A stretch of 64,000 bases of DNA, taken from positions 162,095 to 226,094 of the forward strand of contig NZ_JAMBOF010000008.1 of NCBI RefSeq assembly GCF_023715485.1, in the 5' to 3' direction. How positions within the stretch are numbered: the first letter of the stretch is position 1; each line of letters begins with the position of its first letter. Source of the DNA: Mesobacillus subterraneus (GTDB taxonomy: Bacteria > Bacillota > Bacilli > Bacillales > Cytobacillaceae). The position numbers and the translations under genes are program-made. The notes beneath the pieces were generated by a model that was not told where the DNA came from, ran no database searches, and worked only from the letters and a program-made list of their open reading frames with translations. This document shows, one piece after another, positions 7,083 through 15,374 of this stretch.

Positions 7083-8486
7083 TTATACCGCTGATTTATT
7101 CACCGTCATCAATCCAGTGAACACTGTGGAAACGTTCTGCAAGTTATCCTCTAGTTGGCATTCATGATGATATGTTCCACTCAGCATCTCGGTATCCTCT
7201 GGATCAAGTTTAATCTTCACTTCCGAACCTTCCACAGTTATGCCATCGCCTGTTGACTTCGTAATCAGATTATCCACATTCGAGTATGACCTCTGCCTCG
7301 CTCCCCAGGTAATCGTTGCCCCTGTTAAATCGTCTGCCCCTTCAATGGAGAAGGTCAAATATTTCGTATCCCCGGCACTCATGGAGAAGTTTTGATTCTG
7401 CATTGTCATGTTCACCCCACCTTTCAATGAAACGGTTAATTCTCTTTTGGCTTTCAATGGCACATATAACTCCTGTTTACCGACAAGGTAGACATATAAA
7501 TCACGTTTGCCTTTCAATCGGATCGTGCCGATTTTCTGCTGGTCAGGATTAAAGGAAATCTGCTTTGTATCGAAATGGATTGCTGCATCTTGGTATAACG
7601 CTTGAATCAAATCATGATGGGTGGAAGAATCAGCAAAGAGAACAAGGTGCATATCCGCCTTGCTCTCTCCTGATTCGTATATGGCTTGCTGTAAGTCATG
7701 AGCGTTCTGCCCCGACTCATACATCGCCTGTCGGCTATCGTGTAATATTGAGCCATCTGAATACAACAGCAAACGCATATCAAAAGGAGTCTGCCCGACT
7801 TGCCCATCGCTGAATATTTCTTGAAGCATATCAAATGATGTGGAGGAAATTTCGTATAGGACTTTTTTTGTGTCGGCTTGCGTTGATCCATCCACATACA
7901 GGCTGAATCGGGTATCGGTTGAAAAGGCTGAATCCTGATACATAGATTGACGTAGGTCGAACGCTGTTGTTCCGTCTGTTCCGGTGTCTCCTCCGCCTGT
8001 GCCATCGTCTAGCCATGTGCCACCTGTTAGCGTTGCGTGGTTGCCGTTTCCGCTTATGTCGTTGACTGTGCCTGTTGACATGTCGTAGTGAGCGACTAAG
8101 GTTGTGCCGTTATAAATCTTGATAGCATAAATTAAACCTTTACCAAAATTAGTTACGTCATTTTTTGCAAAAAATGTAACATTGTCAGTAAACACAACAT
8201 TAGAAACTGCCTTCAATAAAATTCTTACATCTTTTGTTATACTGCTTGAATTTGAAATAACAGAACCATTTAAATAAGTTGTTCCCTCTGTGCCCGTAAA
8301 TTTACCTAAGCCGCTTTTATACGTGCCGTTATAAATTATCGCATCAGTTAAACCTGTTCTCCCATCAAATATATATTCCGTTGTACCTTTTGATTGGTAA
8401 TTCATATCTAATTCAAAAGATGTTATTGTAACGGATGGACATTGTATATAGTCATTAAGCCCATCCATTTGCAGATACTTAACCAT
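7083..8486 (-). CDS. Tail-fibre-like protein: LamG-like head, short-repeat stalk, BppU-like tail
   Basis: 467 codons. Residues about 1-160 resemble a LamG/concanavalin-like jelly roll (FDGRTGLTDAIIYNG, TLVAHYDMSTGTVNDISGNG). After a Gly/Asp linker, residues about 170-320 hold around ten degenerate 12-16-residue repeats of pattern D-x-(R/Q/K)-x-x-(L/I/M)-Y-x-D/E-(G/S). A Lys-rich KG-K-R/Q-(D/E)-L-Y/T-V repeat region follows, then a C-terminal Ig-like part (FSMSAGDTKYLTFSIEGADDL, SGTYHHECQLED) like the N-terminal domain of baseplate BppU proteins. Probably a virion fibre or baseplate appendage. It is last in the late operon, downstream of the lysis genes. Confidence 0.7.
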   Translation of the reverse strand: MVKYLQMDGLNDYIQCPSVTITSFELDMNYQSKGTTEYIFDGRTGLTDAIIYNGTYKSGLGKFTGTEGTTYLNGSVISNSSSITKDVRILLKAVSNVVFTDNVTFFAKNDVTNFGKGLIYAIKIYNGTTLVAHYDMSTGTVNDISGNGNHATLTGGTWLDDGTGGGDTGTDGTTAFDLRQSMYQDSAFSTDTRFSLYVDGSTQADTKKVLYEISSTSFDMLQEIFSDGQVGQTPFDMRLLLYSDGSILHDSRQAMYESGQNAHDLQQAIYESGESKADMHLVLFADSSTHHDLIQALYQDAAIHFDTKQISFNPDQQKIGTIRLKGKRDLYVYLVGKQELYVPLKAKRELTVSLKGGVNMTMQNQNFSMSAGDTKYLTFSIEGADDLTGATITWGARQRSYSNVDNLITKSTGDGITVEGSEVKIKLDPEDTEMLSGTYHHECQLEDNLQNVSTVFTGLMTVNKSAV

Positions 8487-8489
8487 ACC

Positions 8490-8885
8490 CTACACCGCAA
8501 ACTTACGATAATTCACAGTTAGCTTAATATCCGTCTTATTCTGCACACTTCCCACAGATGGAGTGGTAATCTTCACCCAGAAGGGTTTGCCCACGTTGCT
8601 GTCAGAGATATTCGCCATTGTCAGAGCTGCACCGCCCGATATATAAGTTCCGGCTGAACCGGCATTATCAGGAGCAAGCTGAATCCATGTGCTTTCATCG
8701 GTACTAACACTGTCAGATGGGTCGATGTTGATGTTCTCGAACCGTTCAGCAGCATTATCATTGAATAGCCACAGTTTCATTTCTACTGTGCTTCCTGTGA
8801 TTGGATGCTGTGTGCTGATGGCATTCGTTCCGTCACCTGTGGAAACAATATCCGTTAAACCTGCATTCTTCGCAATCTTTAACAT
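8490..8885 (-). CDS. Putative virion structural protein (tail appendage)
   Basis: 131 codons, starting 12 bases after the amidase gene and ending 4 bases before the fibre gene. Thr/Ser/Asn-rich and beta-strand-rich, with WLFNDNAAERFENI and a C-terminal FWVKITTPSVGSV...DIKLTVNYRKFAV that looks like an Ig-type or jelly-roll strand pattern. No enzyme motif. Its pairing with the LamG/BppU-like gene suggests a structural partner of that fibre. Confidence 0.55.
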   Translation of the reverse strand: MLKIAKNAGLTDIVSTGDGTNAISTQHPITGSTVEMKLWLFNDNAAERFENINIDPSDSVSTDESTWIQLAPDNAGSAGTYISGGAALTMANISDSNVGKPFWVKITTPSVGSVQNKTDIKLTVNYRKFAV

Positions 8886-8897
8886 TTTGACTCCCCC

Positions 8898-9596
8898 TTA
8901 TTTTTTATACATATAAGCATCAGGGAACAATGTCTTAGCCCTGTGCAAAGCCTTCTCTGCGCCTTCTTTACTCCCCGCGAATACTTGAACACCCCAAAGG
9001 TCTTTTGCAGCAGTCTCAGGCTTTTTAGGAGCTGGTTTCTTCACTAGCTTATACTGTTCCACCAATGCCGCCACGATGGCTTCAGCACATGACCTTCGAT
9101 AGTGGTCAGATTTCAACAGCCTTAAATCATCCTGGTTCGTCATGAATCCCATTTCAGGCAATACAGATGTCATATTCGTTTCTCTTAACATGTGGAAGTC
9201 GGCAGCCTTTACACCTCTGTTCGGCAATCCTGTTGCTCTCAGGAGGTTATTCTGAATCCTTGCTGCCAATTCATAAGCTTCCTTCGGTTTCGTTTTGTAT
9301 ACATAGGTTTCAATTCCCCTGGCTGCGTTATAACCGCCAGCACCGAAAGCATTAGCATGATAATCAATGTGCACATCTGCACCCCAATTATTGACCTTAT
9401 CCGAGCGTTCCTTCAATGAAATATCCCTGTTCCCTGTCGGATCATCCACACGTAGTTGCTCAACATCCTTGTATTCGTTTAGCAATGCCATGGCATAACC
9501 CACAACCGCAGAGTTAAATTCCCATTCCTTCATTCCATCAGGAGACTGTTTGCCCGGTGTTGTTTTAGAGTGTCCGGCACTATGTGAAATTTTCAT
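8898..9596 (-). CDS. Endolysin: N-acetylmuramoyl-L-alanine amidase (Amidase_3) with C-terminal SPOR-like region
   Basis: 232 codons. Starts MKISHSAGHSKTTPGK, the first His-containing zinc motif of Amidase_3, followed by EWEFNSAVV (Glu ligand), DVHIDYHANAF (second His) and LPEMGFMTNQDD (catalytic Glu near the end). After a Lys/Pro linker (KKPAPKKPETAAK) a 40-residue tail, WGVQVFAGSKEGAEKALHRA, resembles half of a SPOR domain that binds peptidoglycan. No signal peptide, so export depends on the holin just upstream. Confidence 0.93.
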   Translation of the reverse strand: MKISHSAGHSKTTPGKQSPDGMKEWEFNSAVVGYAMALLNEYKDVEQLRVDDPTGNRDISLKERSDKVNNWGADVHIDYHANAFGAGGYNAARGIETYVYKTKPKEAYELAARIQNNLLRATGLPNRGVKAADFHMLRETNMTSVLPEMGFMTNQDDLRLLKSDHYRRSCAEAIVAALVEQYKLVKKPAPKKPETAAKDLWGVQVFAGSKEGAEKALHRAKTLFPDAYMYKK

Positions 9597-9607
9597 GTAT
9601 ATCCCTC

Positions 9608-9874
9608 CTATTGTGGTTCAGAATATCGTTTCGCCCTAGAGCTATCTTCCATGCCTTCTGTCGTCGGGTCCTGCACGACTCCGAGTGTGGCCAATACTCC
9701 GAAAATGGCATTGATTAGTAAGAATAACCATTCTTTCATTGACTCGGTAATCTGAAAATCAGTTAGTCCAGCTGCATGAGCACCAATTAATAAAATTTCA
9801 GCCAAAATAAAAAGCTGTGACACGAAGGCCACAACCCAAAATTTATTCGAAAATCGCACTTTCCAATTCACCAT
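9608..9874 (-). CDS. Holin, phiLC3 family
   Basis: 88 codons. N-terminal MVNWKVRFSNKFWVVAFVSQ is the hallmark of phiLC3-type holins. Two membrane segments (about residues 11-34 and 49-66) flank a loop; the C-terminus GVVQDPTTEGMEDSSRA is also typical (QDPTTxGxxDS). Opens the membrane for the amidase, whose gene starts 12 bases later. Confidence 0.93.
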   Translation of the reverse strand: MVNWKVRFSNKFWVVAFVSQLFILAEILLIGAHAAGLTDFQITESMKEWLFLLINAIFGVLATLGVVQDPTTEGMEDSSRAKRYSEPQ

Positions 9875-9886
9875 ATAAAACCCTCC

Positions 9887-10249
9887 CTATTTTGTGAATG
9901 CCTCCACGACTAAATATAAAAGGCCGCCACTTCCCACTAGAGCAACAGCCACTTTCCCGATGATTTCCCACTTTTGCTTCCCTCTGTCTATCTCAGCCTG
10001 TGTTTCCTTTTCATCCTGTCCGAGTACGTGGGTGACAAATTGTTTGAGTAATGCCCGGGTTTCCTTTCCGTCTTTCATGACGGTTACTTCTAATTGAGCT
10101 TGTCCTCTTTGAACTCCCATAAGATCTGATTTCAACAGTGTCACCTCTTGACGGAATGCATTTTGCGCTTCTTCGAGCACATCAAGACGAGGTAGTATAT
10201 TTTTGTGGATGATTTCTTCGTGACTATTCAACATGTTCTGTTCCTCCAT
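9887..10249 (-). CDS. XhlA-like holin-associated membrane protein
   Basis: 120 codons. About 90 residues of charged coiled coil (ILPRLDVLEEAQNAFRQEVTLLK, QAQLEVTVMKDGKETRALL) are followed by one C-terminal membrane segment (GKVAVALVGSGGLLYLVVEAF). This layout matches XhlA of PBSX, which associates with the holin XhlB. M1 or M6 could be the start. First gene of the lysis cluster. Confidence 0.75.
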   Translation of the reverse strand: MEEQNMLNSHEEIIHKNILPRLDVLEEAQNAFRQEVTLLKSDLMGVQRGQAQLEVTVMKDGKETRALLKQFVTHVLGQDEKETQAEIDRGKQKWEIIGKVAVALVGSGGLLYLVVEAFTK

Positions 10250-10281
10250 TCGTGTACCCCCTCTCTCTATTTACCCAAAAT

Positions 10282-10302
10282 AAAAAGGACTCGTCTGAGT
10301 CC
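10282..10302 (-). terminator. Intrinsic terminator before the lysis genes
   Basis: Minus-strand hairpin GGACTC-AGAC-GAGTCC (10302-10287) followed by five T (10286-10282). Partial termination here would separate the 10321 gene from the lysis cluster, or it may end a separate transcript of that gene. Confidence 0.75.
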
Positions 10303-10320
10303 TCCGTAGTGTTTATTCAA

Positions 10321-10551
10321 TTATCTGTCGTTAAAGTTAAGTAATGGTTGACCGTTGTATTCTTCAGGGCCTTGCTTAAACATAATCAATTCTTGACCGC
10401 TATACTCTGCAGCACCTTGCTTAAACATTTCCAATGGCTGACCGTTGTATTCTTCTGGACCGTATACTTTATGTTGAATCTCCGCTGATGTGGAAGATAA
10501 ACCGCTCAATAGGAACAAACCGATTAATAAAACGCTAATTAGTTTTTTCAT
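10321..10551 (-). CDS. Small secreted protein with three 15-residue repeats
   Basis: 76 codons from ATG 10551 (AGGAGCGGAAAA upstream; chosen over an upstream in-frame ATG for that reason). A Sec signal peptide, KKLISVLLIGLFLLSGLSSTSA, precedes a mature part of about 54 residues made almost wholly of three repeats: GPEEYNGQPLEMFKQ, GAAEYSGQELIMFKQ and GPEEYNGQPLLNFND. No cysteine lipobox. It is placed between the tail-tip genes and the lysis cassette and is followed by its own terminator. Not recognised; a secreted lysogenic-conversion product or signalling precursor are possibilities, neither proven. Confidence 0.75.
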   Translation of the reverse strand: MKKLISVLLIGLFLLSGLSSTSAEIQHKVYGPEEYNGQPLEMFKQGAAEYSGQELIMFKQGPEEYNGQPLLNFNDR

Positions 10552-10630
10552 TTTTTCCGCTCCTGTCATTTAATTACCTATATTTTACTTCTTATGGTAA
10601 TTAATACGCAAGAGAATTCAAAAAGATTCA

Positions 10631-10810
10631 TTAATTTTCTTCAATCGGTGAAACAACTTTCACATCTATTTTTGAAAGTATCTTGTCACCGATAACAACA
10701 GTGTTGATTTCCCTGTCGTTTAGTTGGGCATTAAGAGCTTGTGGATCAAAGCTTTCCACAGTTGTTTCATATTCTCCAGAATGATGTGTAAGGATTTTTA
10801 ATTTAATCAT
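10631..10810 (-). CDS. Hypothetical small phage protein after the tail-tip gene
   Basis: 59 codons, MIKLKILTHHSGEYETTVE... ending VVSPIEEN. The ATG overlaps the Tal stop in an ATGA, so translation is coupled. Beta-rich, with VVIGDKILSKIDVKVV near the end. Small proteins in this position (XkdX or similar) occur in many siphophages, but no family is assigned. Confidence 0.7.
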   Translation of the reverse strand: MIKLKILTHHSGEYETTVESFDPQALNAQLNDREINTVVIGDKILSKIDVKVVSPIEEN

Positions 10811-12642
10811 AGAGTGTAAGACCCCCTTGATTGTATGAAGTATTTTGTATTAATTTGAGCGTTAATTCTTCCTCTTTCGTTTGGAGCAATGGAAACAACA
10901 TGTTTTCCTCTTGTAATCCTTCCATCGGTATCTTTATCTAAATAAGGAACAAGGTCAATATTTTCCCCTTCCACATTCGTAAATGGTACTGTATTTCCAT
11001 CAACCTTTATCGTTACCGCAGTGGGCAATTCAGGCAGTTTAAATATCCCCCACAGAATTTCGTGAATATGATCTAAAAGAGTGAACGTATGCACGTGATT
11101 ATCTATCTGAAAAGTATGAACATGTGGTGGAACTTGAAAAGTATGGTAATGCTTACCGCTAGAACTGTAGGTATACAAATCCACTCCATTAGCAGGAAGG
11201 TTGATGTTGACTGTCTGTCCAGCACTATTTTTACCAGCGAACAATGCATCAGGTAAAGCTTCCACTGGTCCTTGTAAAGCTAGAAACATTCTATGAACAT
11301 GTTCACCTTCTTCAGAACTTGTAGAGGAAGTACCACCGCCAGACGAGGATGTGGAGGAAACCGCTCCCCCAGCCGAACTGGTTACACTACTCGCACCACC
11401 GCCACCAATCGCCTTCTCATACGCTCTAAAATTAGATGTCTCAAACCACAGATTCAATTCGTTGACCTTAACCACATCATCAGATAAATAGAATACGATT
11501 TCTGCTGGATTGCTTTGGTCTGCATTGTCATTGTATGAATAGGATTGGTAGTTGGTCGCACCTTGACTATACAATTCATTAATTTGGGCGCGCCTTTCCA
11601 AATCAGCCTGAGTCGTCCCCAAATCCTCAACCTTGTTCCCAATCTCCAGCTGCACATCACCAGGGCTGCCGGTCACATCAGATTTACTTTCCTTCACGAT
11701 CCGCAAATCGATGGTCTTTTTCAGTATTGGAACGACTAATCGCACAATCCGGCCCATTCTCAGCTTATCAATGTCCTCGCCTGTGATGGCTGATAACTCA
11801 GCAGCTGAAATCCTCCACGATGCAATGACCTCTCGCCATTTAGCGAGTAAGGCTTCAGCACTTGCTTTTAGGCTTGCTGCATTCTCAAATTTTTTGTCAC
11901 TCCAGATATATTCCCTGATGCCATACTCAGCCACACTGTAAGAATCCTCAATATAAGGCACTCCACCGTTTACAGATTCAATCGTAAGCTGATTGTCACC
12001 CTCTCCATAACCTAATGGATAGATACGGTTATAAATGCCCATAGGGTCCTCTGTTAGCGTGAGTCCTCGAAGGTTCTTACCTTCCCTGATTTCGCATGTT
12101 GGCACATCGTCAGGGATTAGAAGATTGAGCCGCCAAGGGTACACTGTCGTATCATATGTCCATTGATAAGCCTGGTCGAATGGTTGTGGAATGGAAAATA
12201 AAGCAGATAATACATTGCTATTTTCAAATTTGTAACTGAAATAGCGTGTTATCTCACAATTCCCCAGTACCCAGTGAGCTTGCTTCTGAAAGCCTAACAC
12301 ATACTCGATGGACTCATTTGTGGGCAATCCGTCAATTTGCCTGTACTTGAATATGCTTGAGTCTAAGAGAGTAGCCAGAACATGCTCACATTGATATTTG
12401 ACAGTGTTCCCGCCTTCATCGATGGTCGTTTCCTTCGGGATAATCCTAAACAATCCCACATACTCGCCATTGTCGTATACTTCCACGTAATAGAGAGGTT
12501 TGCAAAGGTCGTTTTTTTCATCGTCCAAAGGCAAAGAAAAAGAAGCCACCCATAAAGCATTGAATGACTTCTCGTATGAAATATCATATGCGTTTTCCAG
12601 TATCGCCACAGTTTGCCTGTTTTGATTCAATATTTTTATCAA
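10807..12642 (-). CDS. Tal: tail-tip/tail-associated protein with His-rich C-terminus
   Basis: 611 codons. Residues 1-340 match the conserved phage minor structural (gp27-like, Prophage_tail) fold: MIKILNQNRQTVAILENAYDI, YKFENSNVLSALFSIPQ, MGIYNRIYPLGYGEGDNQLTI, GDVQLEIGN. A low-complexity Gly/Ser stretch (about residues 410-445) follows, then a histidine-rich region with repeated HxH units (HYHTF, HVHTF, HVHTF, HIHE), which in other tail fibres bind metal in a trimer. C-terminal strands close the protein. Forms the tip of the tail beyond Dit. Confidence 0.85.
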   Translation of the reverse strand: MIKILNQNRQTVAILENAYDISYEKSFNALWVASFSLPLDDEKNDLCKPLYYVEVYDNGEYVGLFRIIPKETTIDEGGNTVKYQCEHVLATLLDSSIFKYRQIDGLPTNESIEYVLGFQKQAHWVLGNCEITRYFSYKFENSNVLSALFSIPQPFDQAYQWTYDTTVYPWRLNLLIPDDVPTCEIREGKNLRGLTLTEDPMGIYNRIYPLGYGEGDNQLTIESVNGGVPYIEDSYSVAEYGIREYIWSDKKFENAASLKASAEALLAKWREVIASWRISAAELSAITGEDIDKLRMGRIVRLVVPILKKTIDLRIVKESKSDVTGSPGDVQLEIGNKVEDLGTTQADLERRAQINELYSQGATNYQSYSYNDNADQSNPAEIVFYLSDDVVKVNELNLWFETSNFRAYEKAIGGGGASSVTSSAGGAVSSTSSSGGGTSSTSSEEGEHVHRMFLALQGPVEALPDALFAGKNSAGQTVNINLPANGVDLYTYSSSGKHYHTFQVPPHVHTFQIDNHVHTFTLLDHIHEILWGIFKLPELPTAVTIKVDGNTVPFTNVEGENIDLVPYLDKDTDGRITRGKHVVSIAPNERGRINAQINTKYFIQSRGSYTL

Positions 12643-12666
12643 GGTATCACCTCATTTCAAAGAAAA

Positions 12667-12689
12667 AAGGACACCTAAAAGGCATCCTT
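12667..12689 (-). terminator. Probable intrinsic terminator after the receptor-binding candidate
   Basis: AAGGATGCCT and AGGTGTCCTT pair with two wobble positions on the minus strand (12689-12667), followed by TTTTTT. It lies between the 12720 gene and Tal, suggesting partial transcription control inside the late operon. Confidence 0.6.
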
Positions 12690-12719
12690 GTTTGTGTCGC
12701 TATCGTGTCCGATAGTTTA

Positions 12720-14546
12720 TTAAATGTTTTTAACCAATCCAAAAGGAATGATGTTTTTATCAAATGTTGTACCATTATGTTTGGTCTTTAAATAGACAAA
12801 ATCCCCGAAGTCAATTTTGTTAAACGGATTAATGAAATTCTTAGAATGATTCCTTACCGCAGCAGTCAACTTCAAATTATACCTTTTGCCCATTTGAAGC
12901 GAAATGGCAGTAGCAAACGGAAAACTGTAAGCTGTTTTGGTTAAAGTTGAAACAGAAACAGCGTTTGAAGTACCTATCAAAACCCCATCTTCTCTTATTT
13001 CTAAGGTAGTAGAAAGAGTACCGTTGTTATTAAGTAACAGTTCAACAGCCTTTACCGAAATGTTCTTCTTGACTTCAAACTCCATTTCGGTAACATTGGC
13101 ACTTGAACTGAACATAGCATCAATTAATGTAGCATCACCAGCAACAGCTTCATTATTTCTGAAAACATTTATAGGCATATTCAAGGTGTTTTTGTTGTTT
13201 TTTAAATATTCAATTTCAACAGATAGCAGTTGTTCAATGTCCATTTCCTTGTAAAAGACATTGGATGTTGCTGTCGCTTGTGCTGGATCACTGCCATCCT
13301 GATAATACATAATCCCAAAACCGTTTCTGTTTGGCACAAGTGAGTGATAACCACCGCCATATGTCTGTAATTGGTCTACAAACAATGAGGAAGTATAGTT
13401 TTTTAAGTCAAAAGTAACATTGAAAACAGGGCTTCTTTGGTAAGTACCTCCACCAATACTTCTACCGATAATTAAAGGCTTATCAGCAGGAGTGTACGGA
13501 AGTAATACAGGAGCATCCCCTTTAAATCCTAAGTCGGTTATTTCTCCCCAGCCCGTCGCTCCTGTTAGGTCGTAGGTTTGCCGATATACCATATTCCCGT
13601 TGTCTTGCCTTGCTATTGCTATTAATCTATCTCCCCATTGTGCAAGCGTACATTCAGTCGGAAGGCTGATGGAAGGAGGGAAGATGTCAGCGATTTTATT
13701 GAATGGAATGGTACTTCCGCTAATGGTTCCCGACTTAAATAAAGCAACACCTTTGTTTGCAGTAACAACATCGTATCCTAACCGCAGTGTAAATCCGTCA
13801 CTGGAAGGGATGGAATTTCCCCAAGTGAAATAACCGCCCATTCCCGACATTTCATAGGCTACAGCAACGTCATATGATGTATTCAATTCACAGAAGTAAT
13901 TTGTGTACGTTCCATCGAGTTTTTTGACGGAAACACTAAGATAAAGTTTTTTACTCACAGGGTTTATAAACAGATTTGGATCACGGTAATCACCAATGGA
14001 GTAATTTATATTCCCTCCGATTTTCTTCCGTGTAAACTTCCCATCATCTTCACGAATGTAAGCGACAAGAATAGTACTGTTTCCAGTGTGACCTGTGCCA
14101 GCTCTACCTACATGAATTTCTTTTCCATTAAAAACGACACCAGAAAAGAAAGAAGTGTATGCAAAATTGTCTTGGTGTGGTTCTCCTGCCTTTTCAAGTT
14201 GGTATCTGGAGAAATGGGATTGCTTCTTCTCAGTTTCCGCCAATTGTGCATCAACCGCATCATGCTTTTGCCTCAAAGTTGTGTATGGAGTATCAGCCAA
14301 AGCTTGAGCAATCGCTGGCGAAGAATCACCATCTACCACTACCGCATCCAGTTGAGCCTGTGTACTCTCCGAATTAGCCAGTGCCGAATCTGCTGTACTC
14401 TTTGCCGTATCAGCAGTGCTTTTTGCAGTATTCGCTGTGCCTAATGCTTCATTCGCATTATCAATCGCCTTGTTTATCTTTTCCGCACCGGTTCTAAGTG
14501 AATCTTTGTTTACCCCGGTTATAACGATTTTTGGTGCATCTGCCAT
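12720..14546 (-). CDS. Putative receptor-binding/tail-fibre protein, coiled-coil plus sialidase-like beta-propeller
   Basis: 608 codons from ATG 14546 (AAGGTGG 7 bases upstream). The N-terminus has a heptad region with TANTAKSTADTAKSTADSAL, a trimeric coiled-coil linker. The middle (about 130-420) has repeated strands with Asp/Asn-rich turns resembling the six-bladed propeller of sialidases (SIGDYRDPNLFINPVSKKLYL, CTLAQWGDRLIAIARQDNGN, APVLLPYTPADKPLIIGRS). The end is beta-rich. It sits between Dit and Tal, where Tal usually follows Dit directly. Confidence 0.65.
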   Translation of the reverse strand: MADAPKIVITGVNKDSLRTGAEKINKAIDNANEALGTANTAKSTADTAKSTADSALANSESTQAQLDAVVVDGDSSPAIAQALADTPYTTLRQKHDAVDAQLAETEKKQSHFSRYQLEKAGEPHQDNFAYTSFFSGVVFNGKEIHVGRAGTGHTGNSTILVAYIREDDGKFTRKKIGGNINYSIGDYRDPNLFINPVSKKLYLSVSVKKLDGTYTNYFCELNTSYDVAVAYEMSGMGGYFTWGNSIPSSDGFTLRLGYDVVTANKGVALFKSGTISGSTIPFNKIADIFPPSISLPTECTLAQWGDRLIAIARQDNGNMVYRQTYDLTGATGWGEITDLGFKGDAPVLLPYTPADKPLIIGRSIGGGTYQRSPVFNVTFDLKNYTSSLFVDQLQTYGGGYHSLVPNRNGFGIMYYQDGSDPAQATATSNVFYKEMDIEQLLSVEIEYLKNNKNTLNMPINVFRNNEAVAGDATLIDAMFSSSANVTEMEFEVKKNISVKAVELLLNNNGTLSTTLEIREDGVLIGTSNAVSVSTLTKTAYSFPFATAISLQMGKRYNLKLTAAVRNHSKNFINPFNKIDFGDFVYLKTKHNGTTFDKNIIPFGLVKNI

Positions 14547-14558
14547 GTTCACACCACC

Positions 14559-15374
14559 TTATATATATTGATGATTAAATCTGAATGTAAGTTTTATATT
14601 CAAGTCGGTTCCGTCAACGGAAATTGCATTGTCACTCGGGTACAAGAACATTTTTTCAATCGGTCCTGTCAATGCAGATAAAGTAGGAACTCCGTTTATC
14701 CTGACCGTGTATCTTTCCACATCAATCTCCATTGGAACCAATGCAGGCGCAGAAATAGAACCGAATGAAAATTTTTGAGCGTTATACTGCATTGTCAATG
14801 AACTAGCTGTACCACTTATTAAAATCAAGGGTTTTACAGAAACAAGACCATCATTGATGATGTTTATAGTCGTTGGAGCTGTTATATCATACACATATTG
14901 AGAATCAAGGGATATGTCAGCTGTAAATGGAATGTCTGAATCCCATGAGATTTCATCTGTTGGTACAATGAAGTTCGCCATTGGCTTATGAGCAATCAAA
15001 CTTAAACTAAACTGCCCTGTATGAATCGCCCTCTCCACATCAACCTTGCCAGCCACCTTCACTGAATAATACTTATCAGGCTCATAGTCGAACGATAAGC
15101 GTATCTCCCTTGGCTTACCATAGGCATCCATTAAAAAAGCTACAAACGCTCTTAATTTGCGTTGCAGCTCATATCGGTCATATTCGATAACCGCAAAGGG
15201 AAGGTTAAAAGGTCTGCTTCCCCATTCAGAGCCGAAATCCCATTCACCGGGCATTCCGGGGATTGTCATGGTTCGATTACGCATTTCAGGAGTGGCAGGG
15301 TGGTAGTGGTCTTTTAGGAACACTAAGCCAAATTCATCAGGTGAATAACCGTCTAGTTTAACCAAATACCACAC
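14559..15374 (-). CDS. Distal tail protein (Dit)
   Basis: 271 codons, overlapping the tape measure gene by 17 bases. N-terminal part shows the Dit pattern: DGYSPDEFGLVFLKDHY, RTMTIPGMPGEWDFGSEWGSRPF, then EIRLSFDYEPDKYYSVKVAGK and GQFSLSLIAHKPMA. The C-terminal half is a galectin-like beta domain (TTINIINDGLVSVKPLILISG, FLYPSDNAISVDG). Dit forms the hexameric hub joining tail tube and tip. Confidence 0.92.
   Translation of the reverse strand: MWYLVKLDGYSPDEFGLVFLKDHYHPATPEMRNRTMTIPGMPGEWDFGSEWGSRPFNLPFAVIEYDRYELQRKLRAFVAFLMDAYGKPREIRLSFDYEPDKYYSVKVAGKVDVERAIHTGQFSLSLIAHKPMANFIVPTDEISWDSDIPFTADISLDSQYVYDITAPTTINIINDGLVSVKPLILISGTASSLTMQYNAQKFSFGSISAPALVPMEIDVERYTVRINGVPTLSALTGPIEKMFLYPSDNAISVDGTDLNIKLTFRFNHQYI

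Noticed and set aside
7607..8005. 132-codon minus-strand ORF inside the fibre gene
   Set aside because: Out-of-frame shadow of the repeat stalk; the repeats keep a second frame open.
7083..8486. Diversity-generating retroelement target at the fibre gene
   Set aside because: No reverse transcriptase gene or template repeat is found in the window.
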